NCBI GenBank assembly: GCA_003605175.1
Contig: QWDA01000004.1
Location: 62,001 to 126,000 of the forward strand
DNA length: 64,000 nt
Origin: Paracoccaceae bacterium
Lineage (GTDB): Bacteria > Pseudomonadota > Alphaproteobacteria > Rhodobacterales > Rhodobacteraceae
Reading direction: 5' to 3'
Numbering within the stretch: position 1 is the stretch's first letter; each line of letters starts with the position of its first letter. Below, piece after piece: positions 53,691 through 63,332 of this stretch. The notes under the pieces were generated by a model, which was not told where the DNA came from, did no database searches, and saw only the letters and a list, made by a program, of their open reading frames with translations. A program made the position numbers and the translations under genes.

Positions 53691-54911
53691 ATGCAGAAGC
53701 CGAAAAAAGTCGTTCTGGCCTATTCCGGTGGGCTCGATACCTCGATCATCCTGAAATGGCTGCAGACCGAGTATGGCTGCGAAGTCGTGACCTTCACCGC
53801 GGATCTCGGCCAGGGCGAAGAGCTGGAGCCGGCACGCAAGAAGGCCGAGATGCTCGGCGTCAGGGAAATCTACATCGAGGATCTTCGCGAGGAATTCACC
53901 CGCGATTTCGTCTTCCCGATGTTCCGCGCGAACGCGCTCTATGAAGGGCTCTACCTTCTCGGCACCTCGATTGCCCGGCCACTGATTTCCAAGCGGCTCG
54001 TCGAAATCGCCGCCGAAACCGGCGCCGACGCCGTGGCTCATGGCGCCACCGGCAAGGGCAACGACCAGGTACGGTTCGAACTCTCCGCCTACGCGCTCAA
54101 TCCCGAGATCAAGGTGATCGCGCCCTGGCGGCTCTGGGACCTGACATCGCGCACCAAGCTCCTCGACTTCGCCGAGAAGAACCAGATTCCGATCGCCAAG
54201 GACAAGCGCGGCGAGGCGCCGTTCTCGGTCGATGCGAACCTGCTGCACACGTCTTCCGAGGGGAAAGTGCTGGAAAATCCCGGCGACGAGGCTCCCGACT
54301 ATGTGCTTCAGCGCATCACACGCCCCGAGAATGCGCCGGACGCCCCGGAATTCGTCGAGATCACCTTTGAAAAGGGCGATGCGGTCGCCATCGACGGTGT
54401 GGCAATGTCCCCGGCCACGGTCCTCACGCGCCTGAATGAACTCGGCGGCAAGCACGGGGTCGGCATCCTCGATCTCGTGGAAAACCGTTTCGTCGGCATG
54501 AAATCCCGTGGAATCTACGAAACGCCGGGCGGCACGATCCTCCTCGAGGCGCATCGGGGCATCGAGCAGATCACGCTCGATGCCGGCGCCGGGCATCTCA
54601 AGGATTCGATCATGCCGCGCTATGCCGAGTTGATCTACAACGGGTTCTGGTTCTCGCCCGAGCGCGAGATGCTGCAGGCGCTGATCGACAAGAGCCAGGA
54701 GCATGTGTCCGGCACCGTCCGGGTCAAGCTCTACAAGGGCTCTGCCCGCACCGTCGCCCGCTGGTCGGAGCATTCTCTCTATTCCGAAGCGCATGTCACC
54801 TTCGAGGAAGACGCCGGCGCCTACGACCAGAAGGATGCGCAGGGCTTCATCCAGTTGAACGCGCTGCGCCTGAAGCTCCTCGCCGCCCGCAAACGGCGCG
54901 TTCAGGGCTGA
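53691..54911 (+). CDS. argG: Argininosuccinate synthase
   Basis: 406 residues, full length. ATP PP-loop motif [10 protein letters not shown] at 9-18; citrulline and aspartate-binding region [14 protein letters not shown] near 117-130; [17 protein letters not shown] near 168; [10 protein letters not shown] near 269. It joins citrulline and aspartate to argininosuccinate using ATP, the penultimate step of arginine synthesis. The gene is monocistronic by context: a hairpin precedes it and a strong terminator follows. Confidence 0.98.
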   Translation: MQKPKKVVLAYSGGLDTSIILKWLQTEYGCEVVTFTADLGQGEELEPARKKAEMLGVREIYIEDLREEFTRDFVFPMFRANALYEGLYLLGTSIARPLISKRLVEIAAETGADAVAHGATGKGNDQVRFELSAYALNPEIKVIAPWRLWDLTSRTKLLDFAEKNQIPIAKDKRGEAPFSVDANLLHTSSEGKVLENPGDEAPDYVLQRITRPENAPDAPEFVEITFEKGDAVAIDGVAMSPATVLTRLNELGGKHGVGILDLVENRFVGMKSRGIYETPGGTILLEAHRGIEQITLDAGAGHLKDSIMPRYAELIYNGFWFSPEREMLQALIDKSQEHVSGTVRVKLYKGSARTVARWSEHSLYSEAHVTFEEDAGAYDQKDAQGFIQLNALRLKLLAARKRRVQG

Positions 54912-54926
54912 ACGGGAGCAGATGCC

Positions 54927-54962
54927 GAAATCGGCCGGGCAAGAACGCCCGGCCGTTTCGCT
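54927..54962. terminator. Bidirectional terminator between argG and the carbonic anhydrase gene
   Basis: CGGCCGGGC (54932-54940), loop AAGAAC, GCCCGGCCG (54947-54955): a perfect 9-bp stem. It is flanked by GAAA on the left and TTTCGCTT on the right, giving a short T-run in both directions. Confidence 0.75.
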
Positions 54963-54968
54963 TCACGG

Positions 54969-55820
54969 TTATTTGAACGGTGAAAGAAGCGCCGGGTTGA
55001 TGACGAGGTTACGGACCCCGTGCGCGTGGTCCTCATCGAACACGTTGCCGCTGAGCCATTTTTCGACTGAGTTGATGTCGACCTTCAGAACCTTCGGGCG
55101 GACGCTCCAGCTCACCTGGAACGGCGAACCCATCTGGTTGTATTTCGGTCCGGTGGTCGATCCCGCATATTGCACCGGATCGCCGAGATCATTCGGCAGG
55201 TTCACAGCCTGATAGAACCCGTTCTCGGTCCCGACTTCCGCCAGATCGTTGAAATCCGCCGCGGCCGGGTCATTGACCAGGGCCATGACCACGGCTTCGA
55301 CACGCAGTTGCGGGTTCTGGATCGCTTCGCTCAGGCAGGAGCCAAGCGTCGGCCCCGGCTCGACCTGCGCGGTACTGTACACGAAATGCGCTTCGATCGT
55401 GTCGCCGGGCTCGAGATCGCCATGCCCCATATCGCCGATCCGGTGCCCGACCGGGGCCAGCTCCGCTTCCGTGAACGTGCCGTCGTAGAGATAGCCGCTG
55501 CCATAGCCTTCACCATCGCCGTTCCCGGCATAGGTGGTGAACTCGCCGCCCTTGTGCTCCGCCCCTTCGTGGAAGTGGATGTTGCACAGGTTCATTTCGG
55601 TATGGGCGGGGGCCGCATCGAATACCCGCGGATTGCTTCCACCGTCGGAGCTGAGATCGCGCGGCGCCTGGGGCCCATACCCGGCCCCATCCGTCTGGGC
55701 GGCGAGGGCCGCGCGCTGGCGGGCGATCACATCGTCATCCACCTGGTGGTTTTCAGCGGCAAAACCTGGAATGGCGACCGCACATGCCAAGGCAACGGCC
55801 AAAACGAGGCGAGTTATCAT
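54969..55820 (-). CDS. Delta-class carbonic anhydrase, exported
   Basis: 283 residues from the ATG at 55820 with AAGGAG 8 bp upstream. Signal peptide 1-21 (IPGFAAE). The block MNLCNIHFHEGAEHKGGEF (76-94) carries C79, H82, H84 and H89, matching the zinc-binding HxH region of the delta/CA_like carbonic anhydrase family known from diatoms and some bacteria. The enzyme would hydrate CO2 in the periplasm. The assignment rests on this block and the overall length; no other carbonic anhydrase class shows such a motif. It is divergent from msrA. Confidence 0.72.
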   Translation of the reverse strand: MITRLVLAVALACAVAIPGFAAENHQVDDDVIARQRAALAAQTDGAGYGPQAPRDLSSDGGSNPRVFDAAPAHTEMNLCNIHFHEGAEHKGGEFTTYAGNGDGEGYGSGYLYDGTFTEAELAPVGHRIGDMGHGDLEPGDTIEAHFVYSTAQVEPGPTLGSCLSEAIQNPQLRVEAVVMALVNDPAAADFNDLAEVGTENGFYQAVNLPNDLGDPVQYAGSTTGPKYNQMGSPFQVSWSVRPKVLKVDINSVEKWLSGNVFDEDHAHGVRNLVINPALLSPFK

Positions 55821-56024
55821 ACTGAACTCCTTAGGGTTTGTCAGATGTGACCAATTGGATCGCGGGTGCTCGCAGTCAAGGACAGGATGACCGAACGCGA
55901 GACCGGCAAATTGTCGCATCGGGTGGGCACCACCTGAAACAAGTGTCACCTGTCCGTGACCTCACGGGCCGTTGAATTGCCCCGGGCAGGCGATACGGGA
56001 CAGGGTCGGGGCGAGGAGCCTGCC

Positions 56025-56693
56025 ATGACCGTGACCGAAACCTTCTCCCGTTTCAAACCAGCCATCCTCGCCGTTGCCATTGCGATCGGCCTTCTCGCCC
56101 AATGCCATGGCGCAAGAGCCGCCGCGACCGAGTATGCCTATTTCGCCGGCGGCTGCTTCTGGTGCGTGGAATCCGATTTCGAGCAGGTCAAGGGCGTGGG
56201 CGACGTGATCTCGGGCTTCACCGGCGGCAAGACGAAGAACCCGACCTACAAGCAGGTCAGCGCCGGCGGCACCGGCCACTACGAGGCGGTCCATATACCC
56301 TACGACCCCGCCCGGGTGAACTACGCGGAGCTTCTCGACCTGTTCTTCCGCTCGGTCGATCCGACAGATGCCGGCGGCCAGTTCTGCGACCGCGGCGACA
56401 GCTACCGTACTGCGATCTTTGTCACATCCGACGCCCAGCGCGCCGCCGCCGAGAAAGCAAAGGCAGCGGCGCAGCAGGCGCTCGGCCGCGAGATCGTCAC
56501 GCCAATCATTCCGTTCACCGCCTTCTACCCGGCTGAGGAATACCACCAGGATTACTACAGGAAGTCCGACCTCGTGCTGACGCGCCGCGGCCCCAAGACG
56601 AAGGCTTCGGCCTACAAGTTCTATCGCGACGCCTGCGGCCGCGACCAGCGCGTCAAGCAGCTCTGGGGCAGGAACGCCGCTTTCACCCACTGA
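56025..56693 (+). CDS. msrA: Peptide methionine sulfoxide reductase A, exported
   Basis: 222 residues from the ATG at 56025 with GAGGAG upstream. Residues 12-34 form a signal peptide (AILAVAIAIGLLAQ...ARAAA), so the enzyme should be periplasmic. Catalytic cysteine is in GGCFWCVESDFE near 44, followed by GGHTGHYEAV-type sequence (GGTGHYEAVHIPYDP), DSYRTAIF and AEEYHQDYY. A C-terminal cysteine (DACGRDQRV) may resolve the sulfenic acid. It repairs methionine-S-sulfoxide. mutS follows after 69 bp. Confidence 0.9.
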   Translation: MTVTETFSRFKPAILAVAIAIGLLAQCHGARAAATEYAYFAGGCFWCVESDFEQVKGVGDVISGFTGGKTKNPTYKQVSAGGTGHYEAVHIPYDPARVNYAELLDLFFRSVDPTDAGGQFCDRGDSYRTAIFVTSDAQRAAAEKAKAAAQQALGREIVTPIIPFTAFYPAEEYHQDYYRKSDLVLTRRGPKTKASAYKFYRDACGRDQRVKQLWGRNAAFTH

Positions 56694-56762
56694 CGGAATT
56701 CGCCCTTTCGCCCGAATCCACGGCTTTGTAAGGTCCCCCGACACCGTATCCTGGGGGATCAA

Positions 56763-59408
56763 TTGACTGTCGGCTCATCCGCCGTGACGCCGATGATGGC
56801 GCAGTATCTCGACATCAAGTCGGGCTATCCGGACGCGCTCCTGTTCTACCGGATGGGCGATTTCTACGAGATGTTCTTCGATGACGCTATGGCGGCGGCG
56901 CAGGCGCTCGACATCGCGCTCACCAAGCGCGGCAAGCATCTCGGCGACGACATTCCGATGTGCGGCGTGCCGGTCCATGCCGCCGAGGGCTACCTGCTGA
57001 CACTGATCCGCAAGGGGTTCCGCGTTGCCGTCTGCGAACAGATGGAGGACCCCGCCGAAGCCAAGAAGCGCGGCTCCAAGTCGGTGGTGAAACGCGACGT
57101 GGTGCGGCTGGTAACACCCGGCACGCTGACCGAGGACTCGCTCCTCGAAGCCCGCCGCAACAACTATCTCGCCGCCATCGCCACGGTGCGGGACGAAACC
57201 GCCCTCGCTTGGGCCGACATCTCGACCGGCGAATTCCACGTCATGCCCAGCGCGCCCGTCCGTCTCGGTGCCGACCTCGCCCGCCTCCAGCCCCGCGAGA
57301 TTCTGATTTCCGAGGCCGTGGCGACCGATTCCCTCGATCTGGTGTCGCTTGCCGGGGCCGCGGTAACGCCGATGGCTCGCAGCGCCTTCGACAGCGCGGG
57401 CGGCGAAAATCGCCTCAATGCCCTCTTCGGCACCGCCTCCCTCGACGCGTTCGGAAGCTTCTCCCGGGGCGAGGTTTCGGCCATGGCTGCATTGGTCGAC
57501 TATCTCGACCTGACCCAGAAGGGCAAACTCCCCCTCCTCCGCCCGCCGCGCCGCGAAGAGCCCGCCGGTGTGATGCAGATCGACGCCGCGACCCGCCGCA
57601 ACCTCGAACTGACCCGCAGCCTCGCCGGCGACCGCAAGGGCTCGCTCCTGGCCACCATCGACCGCACCGTCACCGCCGCTGGCGGCCGGCTCCTCGAGCG
57701 TCGGATCTCCAGCCCCTCGCGCGACCTCGCCGAGATCACCAACCGCCAGGACGCCGTGGCGCATTTCACGGCCGATGCGCGGCTGCGCGGCGAGATCCGC
57801 GCCCTGCTCCGTCAGGTTCCCGATATCGACCGCGCCCTCTCACGTCTCGCGCTTGACCGGGGCGGCCCCCGCGACCTGGCCGCCATCCGCGACGCGCTGG
57901 CCGGCGCCGGGGCGCTTTCTGCGCTCCTTGCAGATGCCCCTGCCCATATTGTCCGCGCAGTTGGCGACATGACCGGCCACGACGCGCTCCGCGAGCGCCT
58001 CGGCGCCGCGCTCGTGGCCGAGCCCCCGCTCCTCGCCCGTGACGGCGGTTTCATCGCCGACGGTGTCGACGCGGAACTCGACGAAGCCCGCACGCTCCGC
58101 GACGAGGGGCGCTCGGTGATCGCCGCAATGCAGGCCGATTATGCGAAGGAAACCGGGATCGGCTCGCTCAAGGTCAAGCACAACAACGTGCTGGGCTATT
58201 TCATCGAGACACCCGCAACCCATGCCGAAAAGATGCTCGGAATGGGCGACAGGTTCATCCATCGCCAGACCACGGCCAACGCTGTCCGCTTCACGACGCT
58301 CCCGCTCTCCGAGATGGAGACCAAGATCCACAATGCCGGGGCACGCGCGCTCGAGATCGAAACGCGGCTCTATTCCGGGCTGAAAGCCATGGTGGTCGAC
58401 GCCTCGGCGGCGCTCTCCCTTGCCGCCCGGGCGCTTGCCGAGATCGACCTCGCGACGGCGTTTGCGGAACTCGCCGGGACCGAAGGCTGGACAAGGCCGT
58501 TGGTCGACGAAAGCCGCGCCTTCCGGATCGAACGCGGCCGCCATCCCGTAGTCGAGGCAGCGCTGAGCCACGAAGGCACCGCCAGCTTCATCGAGAACGA
58601 TTGCGATCTGTCCGCCGAGGGCGGCGCCGCGATCTGGCTCCTGACCGGCCCCAACATGGCCGGCAAATCCACTTTCCTCCGCCAGAACGCCCTCATTGCA
58701 CTGCTTGCACAGGTCGGCAGTTTCGTTCCTGCCGCCTCGGCCCATATCGGCCTCGTCAGCCAGCTTTTCAGCCGCGTCGGTGCGTCCGACGACCTCGCCC
58801 GCGGGCGCTCCACCTTCATGGTCGAGATGGTCGAGACCGCGGCGATCCTGAACCAGGCCGACGACCGCGCGCTGGTCATCCTCGACGAAATCGGCCGCGG
58901 CACCGCCACCTATGACGGCCTGTCCATCGCCTGGGCAACCCTCGAACATCTGCACGACGCGAACCGTTGCCGCGCGCTGTTCGCGACCCATTACCACGAG
59001 ATGACCGCCCTCTCGGAACGCCTGCCGGGCCTCCGCAACGCCACCGTCGCGGTCAAGGAATGGGAAGGCGAGGTGATCTTCCTGCACGAGGTCCGCATGG
59101 GCGCTGCCGATCGCAGCTATGGCGTACAGGTTGCCCGCCTCGCGGGCCTCCCTGCCCCCGTCATCGCCCGTGCCCGCCAGGTTCTCGACACGCTCGAATC
59201 CCGCGCCCGTGATGGCGGGAAAGGGCCGCAGGCACTGGTCGACGATCTTCCGCTCTTCTCTTCGGCCCCACCGGCGGCCGCGCCCAAAACAGTGTCTAAG
59301 ACAGAGGAATTGCTTGCCGGAGTTCGGCCCGACGACCTTTCTCCTCGGGAGGCGCTCGACCTGATCTACCGCCTGAAAGAAGCTCAGGCAAACTCCTCCG
59401 ACGTGTAG
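56763..59408 (+). CDS. mutS: DNA mismatch repair protein MutS
   Basis: 881 residues with a TTG start at 56763, preceded by GGGGGAT; the first residues ([17 protein letters not shown]) match the usual MutS N-terminus. Mismatch-sensing Phe-x-Glu is F34-Y-E36 in MGDFYEMF. The ATPase has Walker [10 protein letters not shown] near 633, [13 protein letters not shown] near 705 and THYHEMT near 740. It recognises mismatches and recruits MutL. The stop lies 25 bp inside the convergent serB gene, so the two 3' ends overlap. Confidence 0.98.
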   Translation: MTVGSSAVTPMMAQYLDIKSGYPDALLFYRMGDFYEMFFDDAMAAAQALDIALTKRGKHLGDDIPMCGVPVHAAEGYLLTLIRKGFRVAVCEQMEDPAEAKKRGSKSVVKRDVVRLVTPGTLTEDSLLEARRNNYLAAIATVRDETALAWADISTGEFHVMPSAPVRLGADLARLQPREILISEAVATDSLDLVSLAGAAVTPMARSAFDSAGGENRLNALFGTASLDAFGSFSRGEVSAMAALVDYLDLTQKGKLPLLRPPRREEPAGVMQIDAATRRNLELTRSLAGDRKGSLLATIDRTVTAAGGRLLERRISSPSRDLAEITNRQDAVAHFTADARLRGEIRALLRQVPDIDRALSRLALDRGGPRDLAAIRDALAGAGALSALLADAPAHIVRAVGDMTGHDALRERLGAALVAEPPLLARDGGFIADGVDAELDEARTLRDEGRSVIAAMQADYAKETGIGSLKVKHNNVLGYFIETPATHAEKMLGMGDRFIHRQTTANAVRFTTLPLSEMETKIHNAGARALEIETRLYSGLKAMVVDASAALSLAARALAEIDLATAFAELAGTEGWTRPLVDESRAFRIERGRHPVVEAALSHEGTASFIENDCDLSAEGGAAIWLLTGPNMAGKSTFLRQNALIALLAQVGSFVPAASAHIGLVSQLFSRVGASDDLARGRSTFMVEMVETAAILNQADDRALVILDEIGRGTATYDGLSIAWATLEHLHDANRCRALFATHYHEMTALSERLPGLRNATVAVKEWEGEVIFLHEVRMGAADRSYGVQVARLAGLPAPVIARARQVLDTLESRARDGGKGPQALVDDLPLFSSAPPAAAPKTVSKTEELLAGVRPDDLSPREALDLIYRLKEAQANSSDV

Positions 59409-60253
59409 CCCTGTATATAAAGAAGCGCAGTGAGATCGCCGAAATTCACCCTGATACTCGCCTCGGCCGCCACCGAGGGCTTGGCGTGAAGCGCTACCCC
59501 AGCCCCGGCCCGATGGATCATCCCGAGATCGTTCGCGCCATCGCCTACCGCCATTGCCTCGGCTTCCGAGATCCCCAGCCGGGCGCAGATATCCTCCAAC
59601 GCGGCCACTTTCGCCTCGCGCCCCAGGATCGGCCGCCCAACATCGCCGGTCAGACGCCCATCCTCGACGAGAAGGGTATTCGCGCGGTTCTCGTCAAATC
59701 CGAGCTCCGCGGCCACGGCGCCCGTGAATGCGGTGAAACCGCCTGAAACCAGCGCGGTGTAGGCGCCGTGCGCCTTCATCGTCGCCACCAGCGCAGCGCC
59801 GCCCGGCGCCAGGGTGATCCGTGTTTCGAGAACCCGGCCGATCACCGAAGCATCGAGCCCCCTCAGCAGCCCGACCCGCTCCAGAAGCGCGCCATTGAAG
59901 TCGAGTTCTCCGTTCATCGCGCGCGCGGTGATTTCGGCCACCGCTGTGCCGGCACCCGCCTCGGCGGCCAGTTCGTCGATGCATTCCTGTCCGATCATGG
60001 TGGAATCCATGTCCGCCAGCAGCAGCTTCTTGCGCCGCCCTTCCGCCGGTTGAACTACGAGATCCACGCGTTGCGCCTGCAGATCGGCCCAGACTTCCCC
60101 TGCATTCCCCGGCACTTCCGGCATCCGGAACTCACAGGCCAGGTCCGGTGCCAGCCAGCGAATTTCCCCGCCGCCCCAGGCGTTGCGGAGGGCGGAGGCA
60201 AGGGCCGGGTCGAGCATGCCGCCCGGGGCGGTCAGAAGGGTAGCGATGTGCAT
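59384..60253 (-). CDS. serB: Phosphoserine phosphatase
   Basis: 289 residues from the ATG at 60253; an in-frame start at 60277 adds only eight residues. HAD phosphatase: nucleophile D81 and D83 in [23 protein letters not shown] near 164, and [14 protein letters not shown] near 235. The first 70 residues replace the ACT-like N-terminus of E. coli SerB. It makes serine from phosphoserine, and with serC and serA nearby all three steps from 3-phosphoglycerate are encoded within 4 kb. The 3' end overlaps mutS by 25 bp. Confidence 0.96.
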   Translation of the reverse strand: MHIATLLTAPGGMLDPALASALRNAWGGGEIRWLAPDLACEFRMPEVPGNAGEVWADLQAQRVDLVVQPAEGRRKKLLLADMDSTMIGQECIDELAAEAGAGTAVAEITARAMNGELDFNGALLERVGLLRGLDASVIGRVLETRITLAPGGAALVATMKAHGAYTALVSGGFTAFTGAVAAELGFDENRANTLLVEDGRLTGDVGRPILGREAKVAALEDICARLGISEAEAMAVGDGANDLGMIHRAGAGVALHAKPSVAAEASIRVNFGDLTALLYIQGYTSEEFA

Positions 60254-60369
60254 GGGATCCTCCGTTCCGCGCTTCACCTAGGCGATCGCGCGCGGGGGCG
60301 CCAGCGGGATGCCGGGAGGGCGGTCGCTTTTGTCCCCAAAAGGTCGCGTTTCACCGAATCTTCGCTTGC

Positions 60370-60424
60370 GCGCCCTGCGGCGCGGGAGTAAGGCGGCAGT
60401 GGGACACCCCTCCCCAACGAGGGG
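60370..60424 (+). ncRNA. Candidate serC leader RNA
   Basis: Directly upstream of serC lie two hairpins: GCGCC (60370-60374) / GGCGC (60379-60383) and CCCCT (60407-60411) / AGGGG (60420-60424), joined by GGGAGTAAGGCGGCAGTGGG. A serC leader motif is known upstream of serC in alphaproteobacteria; position and general form agree, but I cannot align it to the model here. Confidence 0.45.
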
Positions 60425-60448
60425 CATGTATCTGGAAGGATGCTTCAG

Positions 60449-61603
60449 ATGAGCACCACGCATCCGGCCGCGCGGCCGGCAAATCCGCGCTTTTCCTCCG
60501 GCCCCTGTGCCAAACCCCCCGCATTCTCGCTCGATACCTTGAAGGACGCGGCCCTCGGCCGGTCGCACCGGGCTGCCATCGGCAAGGCCAAGCTCAAGGC
60601 GGCCATCGACGGCACGCGGGAAATCCTCGGAATTCCAGACGATTACCGGATCGGCATCGTCCCCGCCTCGGATACCGGCGCGGTCGAAATGGCGATGTGG
60701 TCGCTCCTGGGCGAGCGGCCTGTCGAGATGCTGGCCTGGGAGAGCTTCGGCGCCGGCTGGGTGACCGATGTGGTCAAGCAACTGAAGCTCGATGCGACGG
60801 TCCGGACCGCGGAATACGGCGAGATCGTCGACTTCGCGGAGGTCGATTTCGCGCGTGACGTGGTGTTCACCTGGAACGGCACGACCTCGGGCGTCCGGGT
60901 GCCGGAAACAGTGTCTATTCCTGAGGATCGGGCGGGTCTGACGATCTGCGACGCGACCTCGGCGGCATTCGCGCAGGACCTGCCCTGGGACCGGCTCGAC
61001 GTGGTGACCTTCTCCTGGCAGAAGGTCCTGGGCGGCGAGGCGGCGCATGGGATGCTGGTCCTGAGCCCCCGCGCTGTGGAACGGCTGGAGAACTACACAC
61101 CGCCCTGGCCGCTGCCGAAGATCTTCCGCCTGACCAAGGGCGGCAAGCTGATCGAGGGCATCTTCAAGGGCGAGACGATCAACACGCCTTCGATGCTGGC
61201 GGTCGAGGACTACCTCGTCGCGCTTGACTGGGCGCGCTCGATTGGCGGGCTCAAGGGATTGATTTCTCGGGCAAATTCAAACGCGCAGGTGATCCACAAC
61301 TTTACCGCGGCGCGCGACTGGATCGACAATCTCGCCATGGATCCGGCGACGCGGTCGAACACGTCGGTCTGCCTGAAATTCACTGATCCGCGGATTCTGG
61401 ACGGGGCGGCTTTCGCGAAAGCCGTCGCGAAAAGGCTGGAATCCGAAGAGGTTGCCCTGGATGTCGGGGCCTATCGCGATGCGCCTCCGGGCCTTCGGAT
61501 CTGGTGCGGCGGCACGGTCGAGACGGCCGATCTGGAGGCGCTGATGCCCTGGATCGACTGGGCGTTCGACGCCGAGATCGCGGCCCAGGCGCACGCCGCC
61601 TGA
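60449..61603 (+). CDS. serC: Phosphoserine aminotransferase
   Basis: 384 residues from the ATG at 60449, with AAGGA spaced 8 bp upstream; the ATG at 60440 has no room for a ribosome-binding site. PLP enzyme of the alphaproteobacterial SerC type: [10 protein letters not shown] near 14, [13 protein letters not shown] near 72, [13 protein letters not shown] near 170 and the Schiff-base lysine in [15 protein letters not shown] near 193. It converts 3-phosphohydroxypyruvate to phosphoserine. serA follows on the same strand, so serC-serA is probably an operon. Confidence 0.97.
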   Translation: MSTTHPAARPANPRFSSGPCAKPPAFSLDTLKDAALGRSHRAAIGKAKLKAAIDGTREILGIPDDYRIGIVPASDTGAVEMAMWSLLGERPVEMLAWESFGAGWVTDVVKQLKLDATVRTAEYGEIVDFAEVDFARDVVFTWNGTTSGVRVPETVSIPEDRAGLTICDATSAAFAQDLPWDRLDVVTFSWQKVLGGEAAHGMLVLSPRAVERLENYTPPWPLPKIFRLTKGGKLIEGIFKGETINTPSMLAVEDYLVALDWARSIGGLKGLISRANSNAQVIHNFTAARDWIDNLAMDPATRSNTSVCLKFTDPRILDGAAFAKAVAKRLESEEVALDVGAYRDAPPGLRIWCGGTVETADLEALMPWIDWAFDAEIAAQAHAA

Positions 61604-61606
61604 GCC

Positions 61607-61656
61607 CCGCACAACCTGTACACAACCCGTACACAACCTGTACACCGCCCGTGCGC
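61607..61656. repeat. 11-bp phased GTACAC repeat, copy 2
   Basis: GTACAC occurs at 61618, 61629 and 61640, with the related CCGCAC at 61607: four units at exact 11-bp spacing. It is the reverse complement of the pattern at 30608-30646. It fills most of the 88-bp gap between serC and serA. Confidence 0.8.
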
Positions 61657-61691
61657 CAAATCGGCCGCCGGGCTGCCAAAGGATACCCGAC

Positions 61692-63287
61692 ATGGCCCCC
61701 AAAGTTCTCGTCTCCGACAAGCTTTCCGAAACCGCCGTGCAGATCTTTCGCGACCGCGGCATCGACGTGACCTTCGACCCCTCGATCGGCAAGGACAAGG
61801 AAAAGCTCCTCGCGGCAATCGGCCAGTATGACGGCCTTGCCATCCGCTCGGCCACCAAGGTCACCGAGAAGGTGCTCGAGGCCGCGCCGAACCTCAAGGT
61901 GATCGGCCGCGCCGGGATCGGCGTCGACAATGTCGACATTCCGGCGGCCTCGAAACGCGGCGTGATCGTGATGAACACGCCCTTCGGCAACTCGATCACC
62001 ACCGCCGAGCACGCCATCGCGATGATGATGGCGGTGGCCCGGCAGATCCCCGAGGCGAACGATTCGACCCATGCCGGAAAATGGGAGAAGTCGCGCTTCA
62101 TGGGGGTCGAGCTGACTGCCAAGACGCTGGGCGTCATCGGCGCCGGAAATATCGGCTCGGTGGTGATCGACCGCGCCCATGGGCTGAAGATGAAGGTAGT
62201 CGCCTACGACCCGTTCCTGACCGAGGAGCGGGCCGACAAGCTGGGCGTCGAGAAGGTCGAACTGAACGCGCTGCTCGTGCGGGCCGATTTCATCACGCTG
62301 CACGTGCCGCTCACGGACAAGACCCGCAACATCCTCTCGAAGGACGCCATCGCCAAGATGAAGCCGGGCGTCCGCATCGTGAACTGCGCCCGGGGCGGTC
62401 TCGTGGACGAGGCGGCGCTGGCCGAGGCGCTGCAGGAGGGCCGGGTCGCCGGCGCTGCGTTCGATGTGTTCGCGACGGAACCGGCGACCGATTCGCCGCT
62501 GTTTCACCTGCCCAACGTGGTCGTGACCCCGCATCTGGGCGCCTCGACCACCGAGGCGCAGGAGAACGTGGCGCTGCAGGTGGCCGAGCAGATGTCGGAT
62601 TACCTGCTGACCGGCGCGGTGACGAACGCGCTCAACATGCCGTCGATCACCGCCGAGGAGGCCAAGGTGATGGGCCCCTGGGTCAAGCTTTCGGGGCATC
62701 TCGGCGCCTTCATCGGCCAGATGACCGACGAGCCGATCAAGGCGATCAACATCCTCTATAACGGACATGTCTCCGAGATGAATGTGGCGGCGCTGAACGC
62801 TTCGGTGATCGCCGGCGTGATGAAGGCGGTGAACCCGGATGTGAACATGGTCTCGGCGCCGGTCCTGGCCAAGGATCGCGGCATCGACGTGACCACCACC
62901 ACCCAGGGCAAGACCGGGGTGTTCGACAGCTATGTCAAGGTGACGGTGGTGACCGACAAGCGCGAACGCTCCATCGCCGGGACGGTGTTCTCCGACGGCA
63001 AGCCGCGCTTCATCCAGATCAAGGGCATCACCATCGATGCCGAGATCGGGCGCCACATGCTCTACACGACCAACGAGGACGTGCCGGGAATCATCGGCGC
63101 GCTGGGCAACACGATGGGCGAAAACGGCGTGAACATCGCGAACTTCACCCTCGGCCGGTCTGAGCGGGGCAAGGACGCGATTGCGCTGCTTTATGTGGAC
63201 GATCCGATTCCGGCGGAAGTGCTGCGCAAACTGGAGGCGACGGGCCTTTTCACCTCGGTCCGTCCGCTGGAATTCGACGTGGCCTGA
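61692..63287 (+). CDS. serA: D-3-phosphoglycerate dehydrogenase
   Basis: 531 residues, the long form with an inserted domain and a C-terminal ACT domain. NAD-binding GVIGAGNIGSVV near 148-159, catalytic arginine in NCARGGLVDE near 233, glutamate in FATEPATDSPLF, histidine in TPHLGASTTEAQENVA near 280. The ACT part starts near 450 (LYTTNEDVPGIIGALGNTMGENGVNIANF) and normally mediates serine feedback inhibition. It oxidises 3-phosphoglycerate, starting serine synthesis. Confidence 0.98.
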   Translation: MAPKVLVSDKLSETAVQIFRDRGIDVTFDPSIGKDKEKLLAAIGQYDGLAIRSATKVTEKVLEAAPNLKVIGRAGIGVDNVDIPAASKRGVIVMNTPFGNSITTAEHAIAMMMAVARQIPEANDSTHAGKWEKSRFMGVELTAKTLGVIGAGNIGSVVIDRAHGLKMKVVAYDPFLTEERADKLGVEKVELNALLVRADFITLHVPLTDKTRNILSKDAIAKMKPGVRIVNCARGGLVDEAALAEALQEGRVAGAAFDVFATEPATDSPLFHLPNVVVTPHLGASTTEAQENVALQVAEQMSDYLLTGAVTNALNMPSITAEEAKVMGPWVKLSGHLGAFIGQMTDEPIKAINILYNGHVSEMNVAALNASVIAGVMKAVNPDVNMVSAPVLAKDRGIDVTTTTQGKTGVFDSYVKVTVVTDKRERSIAGTVFSDGKPRFIQIKGITIDAEIGRHMLYTTNEDVPGIIGALGNTMGENGVNIANFTLGRSERGKDAIALLYVDDPIPAEVLRKLEATGLFTSVRPLEFDVA

Positions 63288-63332
63288 CACCCCCCCTTTT
63301 CCGGCGGCGCCCTCTGGGCTAAGCCGCCGGGA

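Noticed and set aside
63301-63330. CCGGCGG/CCGCCGG hairpin after serA as a terminator
   Set aside because: The C/T-rich run lies before, not after, the stem, and the next gene starts 3 bp later, so termination here is doubtful.
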